From Stenomitos frigidus ULC18 (GTDB taxonomy: Bacteria > Cyanobacteriota > Cyanobacteriia > Leptolyngbyales > Leptolyngbyaceae): 64,000 nucleotides of DNA. The translations under genes were made by a program, and so were the position numbers. Position 1 is the first letter of the stretch. The number at the start of each line of letters is the position of its first letter. Shown here in pieces: positions 9,448 through 18,469 of this stretch. The notes below the pieces were generated by a model. The model saw nothing but the letters and a program-made list of their open reading frames with translations, was not told the DNA's origin and did not search any database. The stretch spans positions 1 through 64,000 of the forward strand of contig NZ_PVWK01000062.1 in assembly GCF_003003795.1 (NCBI RefSeq), given 5' to 3'.

Positions 9448-12400
9448 ATGACGAATCTGCCCAGTCCCGGTAGCGATCCCGGTTCAGGTTCTAATCGGCG
9501 CTCACGGCTGCGGCTCCTGAGGCAAATCGGTGTTCCAGTCGGGCTGGTGGCATTGGCTGTAGTAGTGGGAGGTGCCTGGTATGGGTGGGTTTTTGTCAAT
9601 GAAAAGCTGGCTCCGCTAATAGAGTCAAATCTCAGTGAGTCGCTGAAGCGTCCGGTCAAGCTAGGCAAGGTCGAACGGTTTTCGCTGACCAGTTTGCGCT
9701 TTGGCGCTTCATCAGTGCCAGCCACTGCGACTGATCCCGATCGTCTGACGATCGATGCTGTGGATGTTAAATTCAATCCCTTGAGGCTGCTGTTTACCCG
9801 CAATCTCAATCTGGATATCACTGCTGTCAAACCCGATATTTACCTGGAACAGGCAGCCGATGGCACATGGATCTCTACTCAAATTTCGCAAAAAGAATCG
9901 AAAGGTCCTGTTAAAACGGAGCTCAGCGCGATCCACTTTCAGGATGCAAGAGCGACGTTAGTGCCTGCGGGTAAGACGGGTGGAAAAGCAGCGCCTGTTT
10001 TACTGTCGCAATTGAATGGTGATGCGGCGTTTCTGGATGGCAATCAGCGTATTGCTTACCAACTCGATGGGCGATCGGATAGCGGGGGCACCCTGAAACT
10101 GAATGGTGAGACGGTAACGAAGCCTCAACAACAGACGAATGTGCAGATACAGGGACAAAATTTTGCACTGGCAGAGATCGATCGCCTGGTGAAGCTTCCC
10201 GTTAATCTCCCTGCTGGTCGTGCAAACGGCTCGATCAACGCAGAGATTCGTCCCAAGCAAAAGCTTCCCTACTTAACGGGTACAGCGACTTTTACAGGGG
10301 CAACACTGACCATCCCGAAGGTACCCTACGCCTTTACGCAGGCAAACGGCGGGCTGCAACTCCAGGGAACGCTGCTGACGCTAGGAAAGACGGCAGCGCT
10401 CTTTGGTAGTGGCAAAATTCCCGTGCAGGCAACCGGCACACTGGATTTCAAAAAAGGTTTCAATCTCGCGGCGCAGGTAAAGCCAGTCAGCCTCAAAAAA
10501 ATCACTGATACCTTTCGGTTAAAGCTACCTGTACCCGTATCGGGTGAAGTGGTGGCAGACCTGAAGGTGACGGGTCCAGCGCAGAAACCTGTGATCAGTG
10601 GCGTGGCTCGTAATACTAAACCGGGCAAGGTCGATCGTGTTGCTTTAAGCCAGTACAGCGCTCAGTTTCAGCTGAATACAGCGACTTTGGCTCTAGTGAT
10701 TCCAGCTCTCCAAGCAACACCAACCGTTGGTGGGCAGGTGACCGGTGCGGGGCAAGTCAAGCTCAATAATCCAGTGCAGTTAGCCTTCAATGTTCAGGCA
10801 AAAGCGGTTCCCGGTGAGCCGATCGCCAGCGCTTATAGGGGCGGGAATGCTGCGCCGATTGTGATCGGTCGCGTTAACGCTCAAGTCGTCGTGGCGGGAA
10901 CAGCGGCTAGTCCTCGCACGTTTGTCCGCTGGCAGGCACCCGAAGCCCAGTACCCAGGCTCTGGTGAAATCGCGATCGCCAATGGCGTAACGACACTCCA
11001 AAATACCAACCTGGCTGTCGCTGGCGGCACTGTCAATGCTCAGGCGCGGGCCGAAAAAGGACGTTGGCAGGCATTAGTTACAGGCACCCAGGTTCAGCTC
11101 AATCGCTTCTCCAAAGCGTTGCGGGGGCAGTTTAACGGTGCTGTAGCGCTGTCAGGGTCACTAGCCAACTTTAGTCCAGCCAACGTGCGTGCGCAGGGAC
11201 GGGCACGCTTTTCGCAAGGGCTTTCGGTCATCGCGGAGCCGCTGGATGCCCAATTTGCCTGGGATGGACAAAAGGTTGTCCTGCAAAGAGCGACGGCTCC
11301 TGGGTTCAGCGCGAACGGTGCCATCTTTGCGCGGTTGACTGGTACCCCAGCGATCACAGCATTGGCTTTGAACGTCCGCACGAACAACTACAATTTGCAG
11401 GCGATCGCGCTCCCCATTCCGAACAGCGTCGATTACTCTGGACGCGTCGATTTTGCCGGACGGTTAACGGGTAGCCCCACCAACCCCAATATCAACGGTG
11501 GAGTGACGTTACGTCAGTTTGTCGTAAACGGCAATGCGTTTGAGTCGCCGCTGCGCGGCAACCTACGAGTCGCAAGGGGCGTTCAGCTCAATCTGGCAGG
11601 TCAACAAGACCGTATTGCGCTCACTCTCGGTCCAACGTATCAAATTGTGGCGTTTGACATCCGGCGCGATCGAGCAATAGCAGCCGGTAGAACGCGGGGC
11701 GATCTGCTGCTTGTAGAAGCCCGTAATTTTCCGCTTTCACTGCTCAACACACCCGCAACAGCCGCCTTCTTCCCCTTGGCTGGAGAGCTGAATGGCACTG
11801 TCGCGTTGAGCTTGAGCAAGCTCCGGTCTGGCGATCTCAGCCAGTTGAGCGCTAATGGGCAGTTGACGATCGCCAATCCGACGATCGGTACCTATCGAGC
11901 CGATCAATTTGGTGGACGGGTCAGCCTGACAAATGGAGTCGCAACCCTGAGTGGAGCTGAACTGCGTCGAGGACAAAGCCGCTTCCAACTCAACGCCAGT
12001 GCCAAACTTGCTGGCACAGACCCTAAATTTCAGGCACAGTTGACCATTCCTCAAGGCCAGCTCCAAGATGTGCTGGAGCTACTGCAGTTCTTCAATCTGT
12101 CTGATTTCTCACGAGGCGCAACACTGCCTGCTTATGGCACCGCAGCCGATCTTCAGACAGTGCCGGTTGAGCTAAACCGTATCCCTCTCATTACTCAAAT
12201 CCGCCGCATTGCCGAAATTCAAACCCTAAAAGCACAAGCAGACGCGCGTCGTCAGGCATCACCGCTACCAGAGCTGCGTGAACTCAAAGGGGCGTTCAGT
12301 GCCACTGTCAGCGCTACTGGTTCACTCCGGACGGGGCTCAGTGCTAACTTTAATCTTCAAGGGCAAGACTGGGAGTGGGGTAGCGCCCTCTCGGCAAAGC

Positions 12401-14256
12401 GGGTGGTGGCAAGAGGTAGCTTCGAGAAAGGCATCCTGACCTTGCTGCCGTTACGGTTTCAATCGGATCAGTCGCTGGTCGCTTTCTCCGGACAAATTGG
12501 TGGTGCAACACAGTCAGGGCAGTTTCGCATGGAGAATATCCCTGCGGAACGCTTGACGGAGTTGTTTAACCTGCCGCTGAATGTACAAGGCAACCTGAAC
12601 GCGACGGCGACGATCACAGGCACCCAAGGCAATCCCCAGGTGGTTGGGCTTTTGGATCTAGATAATGGGGTGCTGAACGGCACCAATGTCCAGGAAGCAA
12701 AAGGGAATTTCGGCTATAGCGATGCCCGTCTCAACTTTGGCAGTCGGCTGTTGCTGAGCGGCAACGAACCGATTACGCTCACCGGCAGCATCCCTCAAAA
12801 GCTTCCCTTTTCAACCGTTGAGCCAGGTGATCAAATTCAACTGAGCGTGAATGTCAAAAACGAAGGACTGGCGCTGCTGAACCTCCTCAATAACCAGGTT
12901 GCCTGGGTAGATGGCAAAGGGCAGGTCAACGCTGATGTACAGGGCACACTCCAACAGCCAATCGCGACAGGTACTGCTAGCTTCGAAAATGCCACTTTAC
13001 AGGCAAGATTACTCCCAGAGCCTTTGAGAGGTGTTACTGGTACGATTCGCTTTGATCGCGATCGCCTGCGGGTTGATCAAGTAACTGGGCAATTTACGCG
13101 CGGTGATGTCAAGATGGCTGGCGTGCTGCCGATCGCTACAGCACTGTCGCCTACCGATCCTGACCAACAAACACCCCTTCAGGTCTCCCTCAACCAGGTT
13201 GGGATTAACCTGAAAGGGCTCTATCAAGGTGTGGTCGGTGGTGGTGTGCAGATTACAGGCACGGCGCTTAATCCTGTGATCGGTGGCACGATTCGGCTGT
13301 CAGACGGACAGGTGCTTCTAGCAAGTTCAGAGAATGGTGGTACAAATGCCAATGCTGTTGCTGCCAATGGAAACTCAACGGCCTCGTTCGGCAATGCTTC
13401 GAACCTTATTACCTTTAATCAGTTGCGTATTGCCTTGGGCGATCGCATCCGGGTTGTTAGTGCACCTCTGTTGAGTTTTGTGGCAACGGGTGATCTCACC
13501 ATCAATGGCACCCTGGATGACTTGAAGCCGAAAGGACTGATTAGCCTTAAATCAGGTCAGGTCAACCTTTTCACAACGCAATTCACTCTGGCTCGCGGCT
13601 ATCCCCAAACGGCTGAATTTGTCGAAAAACAAGGGCTTGATCCAAATCTAGACGTGCGCTTAATTACCTCTGTCGCAGAAGTGACCAATAGCCGCCTACC
13701 CACATCCACGCTGTCGTCTGAAATCAACGACTCAACCATCACAGCCTCTGCCTACGGTTCGTTGCAAACGGTGCGGATTCAGGCGCAAGTGCAAGGACCA
13801 GCCAGCCAGTTGGCTGATAATCTCAGACTCACCAGCAGCCCCTCTCGCAGTGAAGCCGAGATTGTGTCCCTCTTGGGCGCTGGTTTTGTGAGTACACTTG
13901 GGCGAGGCGACACGGCGCTTGGCATCGCTAATCTGGCCGGTTCTGCTCTGCTCAGCAACATTCAGGGCGTGATTGGTAACGCGCTGGGATTAAGCGAATT
14001 TCGCCTCTTTCCCACTGTGACTCGGCCCGATCGGGCACGTGATACAAGCGGTGGCAGTTCTGCACTTGGCCTGGGCGCAGAAGCGGCGATCGATATTACC
14101 CCCAGCATTTCGTTCTCGGCTCTACGAATCTTGACGTCAAGCCAACCAACTCAATTTGGTCTTCGCTACCGCATTAATGATCAATTTTTACTACGCGGTT
14201 CCAGCGATTTTTCGGGTGATAGCCGTGCCGTTGTTGAGTACGAGACGAGATTTTAG
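9448..14256 (+). CDS. TamB / TIC236-like translocation and assembly protein (DUF490)
   Basis: A very large (1602 aa) inner-membrane-anchored periplasmic protein. Residues about 25-50 form one transmembrane segment (VGLVALAVVVGGAWYGWVF). The next about 1,200 residues are repetitive beta-strand sequence of the AsmA/TamB bridge type (recurring GxxxLxNGxxxLxG patterns). The last about 350 residues match the TamB C-terminal domain, with the signature region SEAEIVSLLGAGFVS and a final GLRYRINDQFLLRGSSDF...YETRF. TamB-like bridges carry lipids or help barrel proteins reach the outer membrane. The plant homologue TIC236 links the two chloroplast envelope membranes. An Omp85-superfamily gene lies at 708-2534 but is not adjacent. 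The ATG at 9448 is preceded by CCTCCTCGCAA, with no classical Shine-Dalgarno. Confidence 0.9.
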   Translation: MTNLPSPGSDPGSGSNRRSRLRLLRQIGVPVGLVALAVVVGGAWYGWVFVNEKLAPLIESNLSESLKRPVKLGKVERFSLTSLRFGASSVPATATDPDRLTIDAVDVKFNPLRLLFTRNLNLDITAVKPDIYLEQAADGTWISTQISQKESKGPVKTELSAIHFQDARATLVPAGKTGGKAAPVLLSQLNGDAAFLDGNQRIAYQLDGRSDSGGTLKLNGETVTKPQQQTNVQIQGQNFALAEIDRLVKLPVNLPAGRANGSINAEIRPKQKLPYLTGTATFTGATLTIPKVPYAFTQANGGLQLQGTLLTLGKTAALFGSGKIPVQATGTLDFKKGFNLAAQVKPVSLKKITDTFRLKLPVPVSGEVVADLKVTGPAQKPVISGVARNTKPGKVDRVALSQYSAQFQLNTATLALVIPALQATPTVGGQVTGAGQVKLNNPVQLAFNVQAKAVPGEPIASAYRGGNAAPIVIGRVNAQVVVAGTAASPRTFVRWQAPEAQYPGSGEIAIANGVTTLQNTNLAVAGGTVNAQARAEKGRWQALVTGTQVQLNRFSKALRGQFNGAVALSGSLANFSPANVRAQGRARFSQGLSVIAEPLDAQFAWDGQKVVLQRATAPGFSANGAIFARLTGTPAITALALNVRTNNYNLQAIALPIPNSVDYSGRVDFAGRLTGSPTNPNINGGVTLRQFVVNGNAFESPLRGNLRVARGVQLNLAGQQDRIALTLGPTYQIVAFDIRRDRAIAAGRTRGDLLLVEARNFPLSLLNTPATAAFFPLAGELNGTVALSLSKLRSGDLSQLSANGQLTIANPTIGTYRADQFGGRVSLTNGVATLSGAELRRGQSRFQLNASAKLAGTDPKFQAQLTIPQGQLQDVLELLQFFNLSDFSRGATLPAYGTAADLQTVPVELNRIPLITQIRRIAEIQTLKAQADARRQASPLPELRELKGAFSATVSATGSLRTGLSANFNLQGQDWEWGSALSAKRVVARGSFEKGILTLLPLRFQSDQSLVAFSGQIGGATQSGQFRMENIPAERLTELFNLPLNVQGNLNATATITGTQGNPQVVGLLDLDNGVLNGTNVQEAKGNFGYSDARLNFGSRLLLSGNEPITLTGSIPQKLPFSTVEPGDQIQLSVNVKNEGLALLNLLNNQVAWVDGKGQVNADVQGTLQQPIATGTASFENATLQARLLPEPLRGVTGTIRFDRDRLRVDQVTGQFTRGDVKMAGVLPIATALSPTDPDQQTPLQVSLNQVGINLKGLYQGVVGGGVQITGTALNPVIGGTIRLSDGQVLLASSENGGTNANAVAANGNSTASFGNASNLITFNQLRIALGDRIRVVSAPLLSFVATGDLTINGTLDDLKPKGLISLKSGQVNLFTTQFTLARGYPQTAEFVEKQGLDPNLDVRLITSVAEVTNSRLPTSTLSSEINDSTITASAYGSLQTVRIQAQVQGPASQLADNLRLTSSPSRSEAEIVSLLGAGFVSTLGRGDTALGIANLAGSALLSNIQGVIGNALGLSEFRLFPTVTRPDRARDTSGGSSALGLGAEAAIDITPSISFSALRILTSSQPTQFGLRYRINDQFLLRGSSDFSGDSRAVVEYETRF

Positions 14257-14391
14257 CTTCAGGAGCCAGCCAGATCACTGCGGCTCGTGGATTCATCACC
14301 TGTAAAATTAAGGCTCTGTAGAGACAAGGCATTGCCTGTTCTTATGCGGAGCATTGTACCTGAATCAATCAACGCTCCCGTCGCATTCTCG

Positions 14392-14745
14392 CTAGCCAAA
14401 CGTAGACCCATTCCAACCCCACAGATAGCCCTTGGCATCAGCAAACTCAATGTAAATGCGGTCACTGGGCACCGCGATCGTGTCCTCAATTTGCCGTGAA
14501 AAGGCTGCGCTCATCGCCTGTGTCTGCACAGGCGTAAAGCTACCCACGCTCTTCACTTCAACGTAGCAAGCCGGATCAAGCGTCCCGGCAAACGTCATAC
14601 TGACGCCGGGCTCAAAGGCTGTCATCACATAGGACTCTGGTTTACCAGTATGTTTTGCAAGGCTAGCCGAAAGCGCTTTGAGCAAGGCTTCTATGACGGC
14701 TGCCTCAGGCTGAGGGATGGATGTTTGAACTTTAATGAGGGGCAT
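14392..14745 (-). CDS. MIF-like tautomerase family protein
   Basis: The 117-aa product belongs to the macrophage-migration-inhibitory-factor/phenylpyruvate-tautomerase family, which keeps Pro2 as catalytic base after Met removal (here MPLIKVQTSIP). Other family features are the central PESYVMTAFEPGVSMTFAGT and the C-terminal RIYIEFADAKGYLWGWNGSTF. It probably forms a trimer in the cytoplasm. The physiological substrate in cyanobacteria is unknown. The metallophosphatase gene starts upstream on the same strand with 50 nt between them, so co-transcription is plausible. Confidence 0.9.
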   Translation of the reverse strand: MPLIKVQTSIPQPEAAVIEALLKALSASLAKHTGKPESYVMTAFEPGVSMTFAGTLDPACYVEVKSVGSFTPVQTQAMSAAFSRQIEDTIAVPSDRIYIEFADAKGYLWGWNGSTFG

Positions 14746-14794
14746 GATGAAAAGGGGCAGCGTGGCTGGAGCAGAGTGACTATAAAATGGCTGT

Positions 14795-15553
14795 CTAGAG
14801 AAAGAGCGCCTGTCGTTGAGCCATCACCTGCGCTGGCTCAACCTCAGTCACCGCCTCGTCTAACGGCAGCATCCGCACACAAGGTTTGAAGACATTCACT
14901 TGATGAACGCGACGGTTGGTCATATCAACACCCGTCAGCCAACCACTTCTGGGATGATAAGCACCGGTATCAATATCTAACCAACCACGCCCACGAGCAA
15001 GTTCACCCGGCGCAACGTTGGGCAAGGTAAAGGTAATGGTGTGTCCGGTAATGATAAGCTTGTCTGAAAAATAGGGTTTTGCACTGCTGTGAAACTCGTC
15101 GCGAATCCAGCAGAATTCTTGCGTTGTTTGAGCCTGGATTGGCAAGCCAGGATGAACCCCTGCATGCACTAGCCACAAATCGCCTAAGTCAATGTACTTG
15201 GGCAGTGTCCGCATCCAATCAATGTGATCAGCTCGAATACCCGTATCACCATAGCTTGCTACAGTAGCCCGTCCGCCGCTATAAAGCCACGCCTGTAGAG
15301 CCGGATGGAAGGCCTTCCCATGAGGAAACGCATCGAGCAAAAGCTGCTCATGATTACCTAGCAAACAGTGATAGCCCTGCTGCTGTACTAGGTCTACAAC
15401 ACTGGAGCTGTCGGGGCCGCGATCGATCAAGTCCCCTAAAAAATAGACCTGGTCACCCTCACCCGGTGCGATCGCATCCAGCAACGTCGTCAATCCTTCG
15501 TAGTGACCATGCACATCGCCAATGATGATACGACGATGATTAGCTTCACTCAT
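14795..15553 (-). CDS. metallophosphoesterase, serine/threonine protein phosphatase type
   Basis: A calcineurin-like phosphatase of 252 aa with the three diagnostic metal-binding blocks in order: GDVHGHYEGL (about 12-21), GDLIDRGPDS (about 41-50) and GNHEQ (about 70-74), plus later His residues in LVHAG and ITGHT. It most resembles the bacterial PrpA/PphA or diadenosine-tetraphosphatase-like group, acting in the cytoplasm on phosphoproteins or nucleotides. The ligands for a dimetal centre are all visible, so it should be active. The tautomerase gene follows on the same strand. Confidence 0.85.
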   Translation of the reverse strand: MSEANHRRIIIGDVHGHYEGLTTLLDAIAPGEGDQVYFLGDLIDRGPDSSSVVDLVQQQGYHCLLGNHEQLLLDAFPHGKAFHPALQAWLYSGGRATVASYGDTGIRADHIDWMRTLPKYIDLGDLWLVHAGVHPGLPIQAQTTQEFCWIRDEFHSSAKPYFSDKLIITGHTITFTLPNVAPGELARGRGWLDIDTGAYHPRSGWLTGVDMTNRRVHQVNVFKPCVRMLPLDEAVTEVEPAQVMAQRQALFL

Positions 15554-15812
15554 GCGATCGCCTTCTCTGTACTCTTAGTTTCTGTAGTCTTAACTTAAGC
15601 TCAAATCACGCTGGCACCCATGAGTTCTCCAGGGTTAACGCGGCACTCACGCTGTCGGGCGTCATTAAACAGTTTGATTTGGAAGTGATTTGAATCACTG
15701 AGTTCATTATGCCCTGTTTTTTTTGCCAGTTTCCACGGTTGGTCTCAAAGCTTACATTTATTGTCTAGAAGTTTACTCAACCTTCACTGAGCTATTTTAG
15801 GACAGTAAAAAT

Positions 15813-16538
15813 TCATTGCCCTAATGCCTTGAGGAACCGCTGCATCTCTTCTAAAAGACCGCGTTTAGGCGATGCTTGCGAACCACCAACCTGGAGCAAC
15901 AATTCCTCTAACCTTTCTGAGCTTGGCTTGGACAGCTCTTCTGCCGCCAGTGTATAGGCATTGTCTGACTCTAGCCACACCTGCCAGGGTGAAGGGTAGC
16001 AACGTAGCAACGCAGCCCGATCAAGCGGACGCACATAATAGCAAGGCTCAAAGGTGTTGAGAAACCGTTCGCGAATTTTGCGTGCAGCATAGCCAATACC
16101 GACTGTGCCAATATCCTCTAACCGAGGAGCGAAGAGAATGACTGGGCGTTCTCCAGCCGCAAGACAAACCTGTTCTACAGGCGATACTTCTACTGAAGAA
16201 GGCGCCACAAAGAGAAACATCTGATCTTCTGAGCTCACCAGTTCTTCGACGGGTGTTGTTTGCCGCGCACCCGCTACATCCAGGCTGCAAATTTGATGCG
16301 AGATCGGACCCCAATCACGTCTGGCTAGCGCGGCTGCTCCAGCATCCGTGAATAACACTTTTAGCGTTGTGCCGAGCTCACTAAATACAGACAGATATTG
16401 CAGTGCGATCGGCGTCGGCTTTAGTTCTGGCAGCAACAAGTCGATTTTTAAGCGAGTATAACCAGCGGCGATCGCGGCTTGAGTAGCACTTTGTGCCTGC
16501 GCGATCGCGTCTTCTAACGTTTGAGGAAAGTCAACCAT
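15813..16538 (-). CDS. DUF1995 family protein
   Basis: The 241-aa protein starts at MVDFPQTLEDAIAQAQSAT. I chose this start because an upstream extension to 16631 encodes unconserved Leu/Pro-rich sequence. The domain fits DUF1995 (LKIDLLLPELKP, VLFTDAGAAALARRDWG, ILFAPRLEDIGTVG, FNTFEPCYYVRPLDRAALLRCYP). Plant proteins with this domain include LPA3, which helps photosystem II assembly, and the domain is confined mainly to oxygenic phototrophs. A photosynthesis-related role is therefore plausible but not shown by context. No signal peptide or membrane segment is visible. It is flanked by an unrelated phosphatase and a PRC-barrel gene. Confidence 0.75.
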   Translation of the reverse strand: MVDFPQTLEDAIAQAQSATQAAIAAGYTRLKIDLLLPELKPTPIALQYLSVFSELGTTLKVLFTDAGAAALARRDWGPISHQICSLDVAGARQTTPVEELVSSEDQMFLFVAPSSVEVSPVEQVCLAAGERPVILFAPRLEDIGTVGIGYAARKIRERFLNTFEPCYYVRPLDRAALLRCYPSPWQVWLESDNAYTLAAEELSKPSSERLEELLLQVGGSQASPKRGLLEEMQRFLKALGQ

Positions 16539-17171
16539 AGAGAGTGGTAGCAAGAGGTAAGGGATTGGGTGCTGAGAGCTTAGGGACTTGCAAACAAATA
16601 GTATCCCAGCATAGGGGCATGGCAGTGCCATGTCTCTACCAAAGTTTGTGGTTGACTATCCGTTCACCCGGCAGGGCTCGCTTCAAGCGCCAGAACAAAC
16701 ACGGCATTAGCTGTTCAGCTGGTCGTGCCAGTAAAATCCCGGCATCGGCCCTCCATATCCAGATCGAAAAAGTGTACAACCAGTGGCCGATGTGAATAAA
16801 AAGCGCAGGGTAGCTCTGAATTACACTCTGTCATGGCAAAATGAGGACACTTAAAAATTCTAGAGAGCTTGATTCTATTCGGTTTCAAGCTCTTTTTAGG
16901 CTCCTTCCTTTGCCCCTTTGTGAAGAATTGAGGTTAGCGCCAACTGATACCTGTTCCAAATGGGTCACTGACCTCTGCCTCAACAGCGCATGTGATCGAG
17001 GCACAATATGGACTGGATGAATATTGGCTGGGTGAATGTGGAACATTAGGGCCGTTAAAGGTCGAAGGGCGCCGCTTCGGGAAGCAACTCGGCTTCAAGC
17101 AGCATAAAATCAAGAGACAGACACCAAACTCTGGATGTACGAATTTTGCAACCAGGAGTGTGCAGCACACG
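16539..17171. other. intergenic region with palindromic repeat and orphan terminator
   Basis: There is no gene I can support in these 633 bp. At about 16612-16640 is a small palindromic repeat (GGCATGGCAGTGCCATGTC), resembling the core of MITE copy 3. At 16865-16897 is an intrinsic-terminator-like hairpin on the + strand with no annotated + strand gene upstream of it. The remainder leads into the PRC-barrel gene. Confidence 0.5.
16865..16897 (+). terminator. orphan rho-independent terminator
   Basis: Arms GAGCTTGA (16865-16872) and TCAAGCTC (16885-16892) are perfect, with a 12-nt loop and a TTTTT run directly after. The DUF1995 gene on the left is transcribed the other way. This terminator would therefore end a + strand transcript that starts within about 300 bp and encodes no protein, such as a small RNA. 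Confidence 0.55.
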
Positions 17172-18401
17172 ATGACAACACTACCAGATGTAATCCGGCA
17201 GAGCGACCTGCTCAACCAGTTAGTACTCGATCGCGCCACCATGGAAGAACTGGGACGAGTTGAAGTCGTGTGGATGTATCCTGTTACCCATCGCGTCTTA
17301 GGTTTTGTTTGCAAAACTGGTGCGTTTGGTGCCCAAAAAGCAGCCTTCAAACTGTCTCAAATCAGCACGTTGGGGTCTAACGGTATTCTGACCCACAACC
17401 AGCCCGAAGCGACGGATGCGACAAAGGTACGTCAGCTTGAATCACTGCTCAACTGCGAGGTGTGGAGTGACACTGGCAACAAAATCGGGAAAATCATCGA
17501 CTACTGCTTCAATCTCAAAACAGGCGCTATTACCCATTACTTATTGGCATCAAGCGGTTGGGCCGGCATTGCTGGCGATCTGTACCAATTACCACCTGCG
17601 CAAGTGCTGAGCATAGGGCGGAAGCGAGTGCTGGTGACCGATGCGTCAGCCCAAACGCTGGCGGTGTATCAAAGCGGCATCAAGCAGACGTTAGCAAAAG
17701 CCACATCAGTGCTAAAAGAAGACTATGGTCAAGCGACGGAAGAGTTACGATCGCTCTCAAAACAAGCGCAAGCCGCCACTGAGCAAGCAAAAGGTCGGCT
17801 GCAATCCCTGAGAGGACAATTAAAGGAGCGGGCGCGATCGCTCTCTCAGCAGGCGCAAGAAACGATCCAAAGCATCAACGATCAACTCCAGGAAGAGGCG
17901 CAAACGTTGGCTGAACAAGCCAGAGAGAACAGTCAGGTGCTTGCCGAACGGATGAGAGAACGCACCCAGACCTTCGGTGAGCAGTTTGGAGATGGCATCC
18001 AAATTCTGAGCGAACAGGTCGAAGACGGCATCCAAACGCTAACTGTTCAGGCAAAAGAAATCCTTGAGCCGACAGCGGATGCCCCTGAGCAGACCATTGC
18101 TCCGGAGCAGACAACATCGGCCTCATCGACAGCAACACACTCTGTAACACAAGAATCTGCAACACAAGCCAGTGACCAACCGAGTGTTGCAGCCACTCAC
18201 ACAAACGTTGACGACTCTAAGGATGATGATGCTTTCTGGGATGATGATGAGCCCTGGATTGATGATGAACCCTGGTCAGAAGCCCCTATCAACGCTACAG
18301 CTTCACCCGCGATCGAGCCGCTGCAAAAAAAACACCCAAACCACCTACAAAAACTTGATCCAGAAGCAAGCGACATCGATGACGACGAGCCCTGGATCTA
18401 A
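17172..18401 (+). CDS. PRC-barrel domain protein with helical repeats and acidic tail
   Basis: The 409-aa reading from MTTLPDVIRQSDLL is preferred. A longer frame from 16992 lacks conserved sequence. Residues about 1-75 and 80-160 are two PRC-barrel domains (RVEVVWMYPVTHRVLGFVCK; CEVWSDTGNKIGKIIDY). Residues about 170-290 are amphipathic helix of 11-residue periodicity rich in Gln/Ala/Glu (SKQAQAATEQAKGRL and similar), apolipoprotein-like. The C-terminus is disordered and acidic and repeats the motif DDDEPWI/DDEPW three times, ending in it. PRC barrels in cyanobacteria often act in stress response or RNA and membrane association. The exact role is unknown. No signal peptide is seen. Confidence 0.75.
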   Translation: MTTLPDVIRQSDLLNQLVLDRATMEELGRVEVVWMYPVTHRVLGFVCKTGAFGAQKAAFKLSQISTLGSNGILTHNQPEATDATKVRQLESLLNCEVWSDTGNKIGKIIDYCFNLKTGAITHYLLASSGWAGIAGDLYQLPPAQVLSIGRKRVLVTDASAQTLAVYQSGIKQTLAKATSVLKEDYGQATEELRSLSKQAQAATEQAKGRLQSLRGQLKERARSLSQQAQETIQSINDQLQEEAQTLAEQARENSQVLAERMRERTQTFGEQFGDGIQILSEQVEDGIQTLTVQAKEILEPTADAPEQTIAPEQTTSASSTATHSVTQESATQASDQPSVAATHTNVDDSKDDDAFWDDDEPWIDDEPWSEAPINATASPAIEPLQKKHPNHLQKLDPEASDIDDDEPWI

Positions 18402-18469
18402 GTCTGGGGCGAGTCCATCACCGTCCGCAAGGCAGAGCCAAAACCGCTAAGACGTTGACAGTTTGGACT

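Noticed and set aside
8858-9451. 197-codon open frame upstream of tamB
   Set aside because: It translates only low-complexity repeats, overlaps the clpP start on the other strand and has no conserved sequence.
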